Program-made: the position numbers and the translations under genes | In this document: in pieces, positions 58,365-64,000 of the stretch | Position numbering within the stretch: the stretch's first letter is position 1 | Layout of the letters: every line of letters starts with the position of its first letter | Assembly: GCA_964611295.1 (NCBI GenBank) | Contig: CAZSWV010000002.1 | Coordinates: 124,001-188,000 of the forward strand | From: B73-G16 sp964611295 | GTDB taxonomy: Bacteria; Desulfobacterota; B13-G15 | DNA length: 64,000 bases | Direction: 5' to 3' | The notes under the pieces: model-generated | What the model was told of the DNA's origin: nothing | The model's input: only the letters and a program-made list of their open reading frames with translations | Database searches by the model: none

Positions 58365-58943
58365 ATGGACAATAAAGTGACCAGCATATTGGTGTGTGGT
58401 GTTGGAGGTCAAGGTATAATTTTAGCAAGTGCAGTGATGGCCGACACTTTCCTCAGGGCGGGTTACGATGTAAAACAAGGAGAAGTACATGGCATGGCCC
58501 AACGTGGAGGGGCTGTGATCAGTTTCGTAAGATTTGGCCCTCAGGTTTTCTCGCCTATCCCCAAGATGGGGGAAGTGGATTTTTTGTTTTCCACCGAGAA
58601 ACTTGAGGCCTTAAGGTGGATAACTTGGTGTACTCCTGAAACCGTGGTCATATGCGATCAAATTGAAATTCCGCCTCCTGCAGTTAACCTTGGGACCATG
58701 GACTACCCCAAGGACATCGAGGGGTTTTTCAAGGCCCACTTCAAAAAGGCCTATTTCCTACCAGCTACACAAGTGGCCAAAGAACTCGGTAACCCAAGGG
58801 CAGCAAACGTAGTTTTGTTAGGGAAATTCAGCTCTTTTCTCGACATACCGCAGGAACTTTGGGAAGAGAGCCTTAAAGAACATGTACCGAAGCGCTTTCA
58901 AGAATTGAACATACAGGCCTTCAGGGCCGGCCGTAACCTATGA
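58365..58943 (+). CDS. iorB: Indolepyruvate:ferredoxin oxidoreductase, beta subunit
   Basis: Encodes the 192-residue gamma-type (POR_N-like) subunit that completes the IorAB complex. The start VCGVGGQGIILASAVMADTFLRAGYDVKQGEVHGMAQRGG is split here into VCGVGGQGI and EVHGMAQRGGAVISF, both diagnostic. It follows iorA by 19 bases with a GGAGG site. The 94 bases after it hold no clear terminator. Confidence 0.96.
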   Translation: MDNKVTSILVCGVGGQGIILASAVMADTFLRAGYDVKQGEVHGMAQRGGAVISFVRFGPQVFSPIPKMGEVDFLFSTEKLEALRWITWCTPETVVICDQIEIPPPAVNLGTMDYPKDIEGFFKAHFKKAYFLPATQVAKELGNPRAANVVLLGKFSSFLDIPQELWEESLKEHVPKRFQELNIQAFRAGRNL

Positions 58944-58999
58944 AAGGTTTAAGGTAAATAAAAGGATATAAAGGTCCCGAGGCCTTCCTTAATCTTTCC

Positions 59000-59026
59000 T
59001 TGGAATTTGCCCAAAAGGGTTATACC
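59000..59026 (+). promoter_or_regulatory. Weak predicted promoter of the rel gene
   Basis: TTGGAA (59000-59005) and TATACC (59021-59026) are only 15 bases apart, so the match is poor. The -10 lies 11 bases before the ATG at 59038 and no Shine-Dalgarno is seen. Confidence 0.3.
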
Positions 59027-59037
59027 ATTAAAGTAAG

Positions 59038-61212
59038 ATGATCTTTAGGCGTAATCTCATAAGGTTCCTTGACGTAAAAGAAGAAGTAGAAAGCTACCTT
59101 CCCGACACTGACCTAAGCCTTCTGGAAAAGGCCTATATCTTTTCTGCTAAAGTCCATAAAGGACAATCGCGTCTTTCTGGAGAACCATATCTTGTACATC
59201 CTCTCGAAGTGTCGTTGATATTGGCAAAAATGAAGTTGGACCTACCCTCTGTGTGTGCAGGACTCCTACATGACGTTTTGGAAGACACTCTTACTTCCTA
59301 CGAAGAGCTTAAGGAAAACTTCGGAGAAGAAATTGCGCAATTGGTAGACGGAGTTACTAAAATCAGCAGAATTCCTTTTCCAAATAAAGAGGAAGAACAA
59401 GCAGAAAATTACAGAAAGATGATCATGGCAATGGTTAAGGACATACGAGTAATCCTGATAAAACTTGCAGATAGGCTACACAATATGCGTACCCTTAATT
59501 TCCAACCACCTGATAAACAGAAAATTATCGCTCAAGAAACCCTTGAAATATATGCACCAATTGCTCATCGGTTAGGTATAGAATGGATAAAAAATGAACT
59601 AGAAGACCTTTCCTTTAGATACTTAAAACCAGAAGCATATGAAGACATAAAGAGGAGGCTTAAGAAATTCGAGAAGGAAAAGGAAACATATATTGAGGAA
59701 GCCAAAAAGCTCATTAAAGATACCCTCTCCTTACACGGCATAAAGGCTGAAGTACAGGGACGTATTAAGGAACCATATAGTGTATATACAAAAATGGAAA
59801 AATTAGGGGTTGAGTTCGATCAAATATATGATCTCATAGCCTTTAGAGTTTTGGTTGATAGTGAAAAAGATTGCTATCAAGCTTTAGGCATCATCCATTC
59901 CCTTTGGACTCCTGTCCCTGGTAGGTTTAAGGACTATATAGCGCTTCCGAAGTCAAACCTCTATCAATCTCTACATACAACTGTGATAGGACCTCATGGG
60001 GAAAGGATGGAAATACAGATACGCACTTGGGAGATGCATAAAGTAGCTGAAGAAGGAATTGCTGCACACTGGCATTACAAAGGTGGGAAGAAGCTATCGG
60101 AAGAAGATATAAAGCGTTTTGGTTGGTTACGACAAATATTGGAGTTACAAAAAGAAGTCGAAGACAGCCGTGAGTTTGTGAGGAATTTCAAAATCGACCT
60201 TTATCCAAATGAAGTATATGTGTTTACTCCTAAGGGGGAAGTTAAAGTACTTCCACGCGGTGCTACACCTGTGGATTTTGCTTATAGCATCCATACCGAC
60301 ATTGGACACCACTGTATAGGAGCAAAAGTTAACGGGAAATGGGTCCCTTTAGATTACGAGCTTCACAGTGGCGAGACCGTTGAAATTATAACTTCTCCAA
60401 AAGCTCATCCCAGCAGAGATTGGCTTAAGTTTGTGAAAACTTCCCGTGCACGTGCAAAGATCCTCCGCTACATCCGTGAACAAGAGAGGATCCAAGCCAT
60501 AAATTTGGGACGTGAGATATGTGAAAGGGAATTCAAAAAAGTAGGTCTGGTATTTAACGATTTCCTCAATAAAGGAGAATTGGAACGCGTAGCCCAATCC
60601 TTAAGTTTTAGGTCCACAGATGACCTCCTAGCTGCTATAGGTTTCGGCAACATAACAGTCCAACAAGTTTTAAGTAAAGTCTCTCCTGAACTTTTGCCAC
60701 AAAGACAACCTAAAGTAGACAAAGTTGAAAAGGCAAAGAAGAAATTCTTCGGGACAAGCGACCTTATAAAAGTCGACGGCATGGAAGATCTTTTGGTGCG
60801 TTTTGCTCGTTGTTGTAACCCTTTGCCTGGCGACAGAGTGATAGGCTTTGTGACAAGAGGTAAGGGAATCACCATACATACCCTGGATTGTCCCAATTTG
60901 TTAACAGTTCCTCAAGAAAGATGTCTTGAAGTCGAATGGAAAACCGAAAAGTTCTCTCTGTTCCCTGTAAAGATAAAAGTAGTTGCTGAAGACCGGAAGG
61001 GCCTTCTTGCCTCGCTTAGTACTTCTATATCCAATCATGGGGTCAACATAACAAAAGCGTATGTAAGCACTACTTCTTTTAAAGAAGCGATCAATTATTT
61101 TGAAATAGAGGTCTCAGGAGTTAAACAACTCGAAAAGTTGATGAACGCCATACGTAAGATAAAAGGCGTCAAAAAAGTAGAAAGGATCAAGAAGTGGCCA
61201 GTGGAGGCTTGA
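59038..61212 (+). CDS. rel: Bifunctional (p)ppGpp synthetase/hydrolase Rel
   Basis: Encodes a 724-residue stringent-response enzyme. The hydrolase domain is intact (H54, H78-D79, E82-D83 in LLHDVLEDT, and KLADRLHNMRTL). The synthetase domain has IKEPYSVYTKMEKLG and GRFKDYIALPKSNLYQSLHTT, where L replaces the usual G before YQSLHT. TGS (VYVFTPKGEVKVLPRGA), zinc-finger (RCCNPLPGD) and ACT domains follow. One long Rel is typical of bacteria with a single such enzyme. Its last 26 bases overlap the opposing rpmB end. Confidence 0.96.
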   Translation: MIFRRNLIRFLDVKEEVESYLPDTDLSLLEKAYIFSAKVHKGQSRLSGEPYLVHPLEVSLILAKMKLDLPSVCAGLLHDVLEDTLTSYEELKENFGEEIAQLVDGVTKISRIPFPNKEEEQAENYRKMIMAMVKDIRVILIKLADRLHNMRTLNFQPPDKQKIIAQETLEIYAPIAHRLGIEWIKNELEDLSFRYLKPEAYEDIKRRLKKFEKEKETYIEEAKKLIKDTLSLHGIKAEVQGRIKEPYSVYTKMEKLGVEFDQIYDLIAFRVLVDSEKDCYQALGIIHSLWTPVPGRFKDYIALPKSNLYQSLHTTVIGPHGERMEIQIRTWEMHKVAEEGIAAHWHYKGGKKLSEEDIKRFGWLRQILELQKEVEDSREFVRNFKIDLYPNEVYVFTPKGEVKVLPRGATPVDFAYSIHTDIGHHCIGAKVNGKWVPLDYELHSGETVEIITSPKAHPSRDWLKFVKTSRARAKILRYIREQERIQAINLGREICEREFKKVGLVFNDFLNKGELERVAQSLSFRSTDDLLAAIGFGNITVQQVLSKVSPELLPQRQPKVDKVEKAKKKFFGTSDLIKVDGMEDLLVRFARCCNPLPGDRVIGFVTRGKGITIHTLDCPNLLTVPQERCLEVEWKTEKFSLFPVKIKVVAEDRKGLLASLSTSISNHGVNITKAYVSTTSFKEAINYFEIEVSGVKQLEKLMNAIRKIKGVKKVERIKKWPVEA

Positions 61213-61390
61213 CCACTTTACCTGCTTTAAGACATTTAGTACAAACCCTTATACGCCTTACTTGACCACCAACCAGGGCCTTTACCCGTTGGAGGTTGGG
61301 GTTAAAAACCCTCTTGGTTCGGTTTCCAGCGTGGCTTACGTTGTGCCCTTTCATCGGTCTTTTTCCGCATATAGCGCAGACTTGTGCCAT
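61187..61390 (-). CDS. rpmB: Large-subunit ribosomal protein bL28, zinc-binding form
   Basis: Encodes a 67-residue bL28. MAQVCAICGKRPMKGHNVSHAGNRTKR is the family start, quoted here in part as CAICGKRPMKGHNVSHAG. Two C-x2-C pairs (CAIC and CTKC) form the zinc-ribbon variant. It is 28 bases past gyrA on the same strand and overlaps the rel stop from the other strand by 26 bases. Confidence 0.96.
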   Translation of the reverse strand: MAQVCAICGKRPMKGHNVSHAGNRTKRVFNPNLQRVKALVGGQVRRIRVCTKCLKAGKVVKPPLATS

Positions 61391-61418
61391 CTTTTAAACC
61401 CCTTAGCTTTATTTTGCC

Positions 61419-63827
61419 TTATTTTACTACAACTGCACCCAAGGAAGCTACACCTGCTATCGTTTCATCTGTTTCTAACCTCATAAGTCGGGCCCCTGTC
61501 GAATAACGGCCTTGCTGTGGTATGAGTTTAGCCCGTATCCTTAACACCCTCCCTTTTGAGGAGCTTAGCAAGACCTCGTCTTCATCTGAGACACATAGAA
61601 CTCCCACAAGCCTTCCGCTTTTTTCCGTAAGCCTAAGGGCGATTACCCCCTGCCCTCCCCTTTTTTGGAGTTTAAACTCTTCAAGTTTCACCCTTTTACC
61701 ATAACCCTTCTCTGTGACGAAAAGCAAATGAGTTCCACCCTCCAGCTTCACCGCGCTTACAACTTCGTCTCCCTTTTTCAGTCTAAGTCCGCGAACGCCT
61801 TGGGCTGTTCGTCCCATAGTCCTTATTTCAGCAGGGGAGATCAAGGTTGCATATCCCCCTCTTGTGGCTATTAGAAGTTCTTGGCTTTCAACTATATCCA
61901 CCCCAACAAGCTGATCGTCCTTCTTGAGGGAAAGGGCTTTTATCCCACTTGAACGTATGTTCTTGAACTCCTCAAGGGATGTCTTTTTAATTACTCCTTG
62001 GCGTGTTACCATCAAGACATCTCCTTTTGAGAAATCCTTTACAACAGCCAAGGCTGCAACCTTTTCGCCTTGCTCTAAACGAAGCAAAGTCGATAGGTGC
62101 TTCCCTTTAGCGTTAGGGGGAAGTACAGGTAGTTCGGAAACCCTAATGCTATAGACTTTCCCTTCGTTGTCAAAAACCAGCACAAAATCCCTCATTGAGG
62201 CAACAAGGACCCCTTTAAGCCAGTCGCCTTCCTTCAACGATATTGCCACCTTACCCTTGCTTCCCCGTCCTTGGTTTTTGTAATGGTCCAAAGGAGTAAC
62301 CTTAATGTAGTCAGAAGAAGTAAGGAGCACTACAACTGGTTCATCCGGTACCTCCTCTTCCACTTCCTTGGGGAGAGCATCTTCTATAGTGGTCCTCCTT
62401 CTATCAGAATAAAGCTCAGAAACCTCCTTCAATTCCCTTGCAAGTTCATCCTTTAACTTTTCCTCAGAAGAAAGGATCTCTTTTAGCCAGAGGATTTTCT
62501 TGCTCACTTGTTCGAACTCTTCGGCTATCTTATCCCTCTCAAGCCCTGTAAGTCTCTGCAGTTTCATGTCCAAAATGGCCTGTGCTTGAAGTTCGGTAAA
62601 ACCAAATTTCTTGATAAGCCCTTCTTTTGCCTCCTTTGGGGTTTCTGAGGCCCTTATCAAGGAGATGATCTCATCAATACGGTCAAGGGCTTTGAGGAAC
62701 CCTTCTAATATATGGGCCTTTTTTTCGGCTTCTTGTAGGTCATGGCGAGACCTTCGCCTAATGACTTCCTTTCGATGTTCCAAAAATAGCTCAAGTATCC
62801 TTTTTAGGTCGAGCAACATAGGCTGTCCACCCACAAGGGCTAAAAGGATCACGCCAAAGGAGGACTGAAGGGGAGTAAGCTTATAAAGCACATCGAGCAC
62901 CTTTTTGGGGTCTTGGTCCTTCTTGACTTCCACTACCACCCTTATCCCTTCCCTGTCTGATTCGTCCCTGACCTCCATTATTCCTTCCACCTTTTTCTCT
63001 TCGGCCAATTCGGCTATTTTCTGGACAAGCTGAGCCTTGTTCACCTGGTAAGGGAGTTCATATATAACGATCCTGTGTCTGTCTTTGGCCTTTTCTATCC
63101 TGGCCTTTCCCTTTATCTGTAGGATGCCTTTCCCTGTAAGATAAGCGTTTTTTATCCCTTCCTGGCCCACTATGATCCCACCAGTAGGAAAATCAGGCCC
63201 GGGTATGTATTTCATCAGCTCTTCTACCCTGAGTCCTGGATTTTCCAATAAAGCCAAACAAGCACGAATTACCTCCCCAAGGTTATGCGGAGGGATGTTT
63301 GTGGCCATACCTACTGCAATACCCGATGCGCCGTTAATCAGAAGGTTTGGAATACGGGAAGGCAATACCACGGGTTCTTCCATGGAACCATCGAAATTAG
63401 GGGTAAAGTCCACCGTACCCTTTTCTATATCGGCCAAAAGCTCAAGCGCTATGGGGGTAAGCCTCGCTTCGGTATACCTCATAGCAGCTGGAGGGTCTCC
63501 GTCAACGGACCCAAAGTTCCCTTGCCCATCTATAAGGGGATATCTCAAGGTAAACCCTTGTGCCATCCTTACTAAGGCCTCATATACTGCCATGTCCCCG
63601 TGGGGATGATACTTTCCTAGGACCTCCCCCACAATTCTAGCGCTTTTGCGATAAGGCTTATCCGGCCCAAGCCCCATTTCATACATGGCATAAAGAATCC
63701 TCCTTTGTACGGGTTTAAGACCATCCCTTACGTCCGGCAAAGCCCTCCCCACTATCACGCTCATGGCGTACTCTAGATAAGAACGCTTCATCTCTTCTTC
63801 GATACTAACCGGAAGAACGTTCGACAT
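61419..63827 (-). CDS. gyrA: DNA gyrase subunit A
   Basis: Encodes the 802-residue breakage-reunion subunit. Conserved parts are VIVGRALPDVRDGLKPVQRR, ARIVGEVLGKYHPHGD and the catalytic tyrosine in AAMRYTEARL. The C-terminal pinwheel carries the GyrA box as QKRGGQG, supporting gyrase rather than topoisomerase IV. The ATG at 63827 follows GGAGGGGGGT. A start at 63845 is less likely. Negative supercoiling by gyrase alongside reverse gyrase in one genome is found in bacterial thermophiles. Confidence 0.94.
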   Translation of the reverse strand: MSNVLPVSIEEEMKRSYLEYAMSVIVGRALPDVRDGLKPVQRRILYAMYEMGLGPDKPYRKSARIVGEVLGKYHPHGDMAVYEALVRMAQGFTLRYPLIDGQGNFGSVDGDPPAAMRYTEARLTPIALELLADIEKGTVDFTPNFDGSMEEPVVLPSRIPNLLINGASGIAVGMATNIPPHNLGEVIRACLALLENPGLRVEELMKYIPGPDFPTGGIIVGQEGIKNAYLTGKGILQIKGKARIEKAKDRHRIVIYELPYQVNKAQLVQKIAELAEEKKVEGIMEVRDESDREGIRVVVEVKKDQDPKKVLDVLYKLTPLQSSFGVILLALVGGQPMLLDLKRILELFLEHRKEVIRRRSRHDLQEAEKKAHILEGFLKALDRIDEIISLIRASETPKEAKEGLIKKFGFTELQAQAILDMKLQRLTGLERDKIAEEFEQVSKKILWLKEILSSEEKLKDELARELKEVSELYSDRRRTTIEDALPKEVEEEVPDEPVVVLLTSSDYIKVTPLDHYKNQGRGSKGKVAISLKEGDWLKGVLVASMRDFVLVFDNEGKVYSIRVSELPVLPPNAKGKHLSTLLRLEQGEKVAALAVVKDFSKGDVLMVTRQGVIKKTSLEEFKNIRSSGIKALSLKKDDQLVGVDIVESQELLIATRGGYATLISPAEIRTMGRTAQGVRGLRLKKGDEVVSAVKLEGGTHLLFVTEKGYGKRVKLEEFKLQKRGGQGVIALRLTEKSGRLVGVLCVSDEDEVLLSSSKGRVLRIRAKLIPQQGRYSTGARLMRLETDETIAGVASLGAVVVK

Positions 63828-63856
63828 ACCCCCCTCCTCTAACATGAAGCTTTTCT

Positions 63857-63862
63857 ATTATA
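63857..63862 (-). promoter_or_regulatory. Predicted -10 element of gyrA
   Basis: A perfect TATAAT on the minus strand (63862-63857) would start transcription near 63850, about 23 bases before the ATG. The -35 is poor (TTTAGG at 17-base spacing). The rest of 63863-64000 is AT-rich and holds no gene that I can support. Confidence 0.5.
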
Positions 63863-64000
63863 ACATCACAGGAAGTTCTCCTAAATTACACTTTCTGTAA
63901 CTATTTAAAACCAATTTTTACTTTTTATCAATTTTGCAATAACCGCTATAAGCCTCAGATACCAAGGAATTGCCTTTACAGCCTTCCCTTTTTATTCCCT

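Noticed and set aside
58944..59030. Long-range dyad GAAAGGTTTAAGG / CCTTAATCTTTC as an iorB terminator
   Set aside because: The arms are about 30 bases apart, imperfect, and no U-tract follows.
1..64000. tRNA, rRNA, CRISPR arrays, insertion sequences or prophage
   Set aside because: No T-arm consensus, regularly spaced repeats, transposase or integrase genes were seen by eye on either strand. A dedicated scan could still find a single tRNA.

Overview
The window reads as gene-dense chromosome (about 66 intact protein genes, one decayed gene, no intergenic stretch over 300 bases) of a thermophilic or hyperthermophilic, deep-branching, Gram-negative-type bacterium. Reverse gyrase points to growth at high temperature. 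SecA, YajC, HtrA, SurA-like and PpiC-like periplasmic chaperones and a putative lipoprotein point to a cell with a periplasm. Indolepyruvate:ferredoxin oxidoreductase, SelB and a citramalate isoleucine route suggest an anaerobe of the Thermodesulfobacteria, Thermosulfidibacter or Aquificota type. That placement is inference from gene content only. I saw no tRNA or rRNA gene, CRISPR array, insertion sequence or prophage by eye.

Layout. 1-1.8 kb: minus-strand rpsF-ssb-rpsR-rplI and yajC. 2-4.6 kb: plus-strand mazG-rsmI-hisI-hisG. 4.6-12.2 kb: HtrA protease, then an operon of two M16 peptidases (one catalytic, one not) and reverse gyrase. 12.2-14.7 kb: Na+-coupled transporter and a COG1313-type radical SAM protein. 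14.7-20.1 kb: HU, then a minus-strand translation cluster (ffh-rpsP-khpA-rimM-trmD-SPOUT methylase-rplS-rnhB-yraN). 20.2-27.3 kb: cold-shock gene with a structured leader, selB, argJ, secA, LytM protein. 27.5-34.1 kb: nth-mfd-two chaperones-pdxA. 34.1-45.1 kb: one tightly overlapping minus-strand run acpS-nnr-tsaE-lysC-cimA-ilvD-DUF89-uvrA-like-diadenylate cyclase. 45.2-47.1 kb: a decayed LivJ-type fragment and an archaeal-style KaiC/near-KaiC pair. 47.2-51 kb: panBCD behind a pan-motif-like attenuator, followed by a cysteine-motif protein, a KptA homologue with a damaged active site, and a DUF1844 protein. 51-55.7 kb: two aldolase-family genes, tRNA nucleotidyltransferase, coaD, ispG, CDP-alcohol transferase. 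56-64 kb: BCAM0308-type protein with iorAB, Rel, rpmB, gyrA.

Themes. Genes sit in operons joined by 4-base ATGA overlaps, and opposed operons often touch or overlap at their 3' ends. Several operon-first genes have a -10 element only 6-11 bases before the start codon and no Shine-Dalgarno, so leaderless transcripts look likely. Genome stability genes recur (reverse gyrase, gyrase, UvrA-like protein, Mfd, Nth, SSB, HU). Coenzyme A supply is spread over panBCD, coaD and acpS. The features most worth follow-up are the KptA-like protein with its neighbours, the compact divergent UvrA-like protein co-transcribed with an archaeal-type diadenylate cyclase, the reverse gyrase without its second zinc finger, and the two structured leaders at 20.25 and 47.25 kb.
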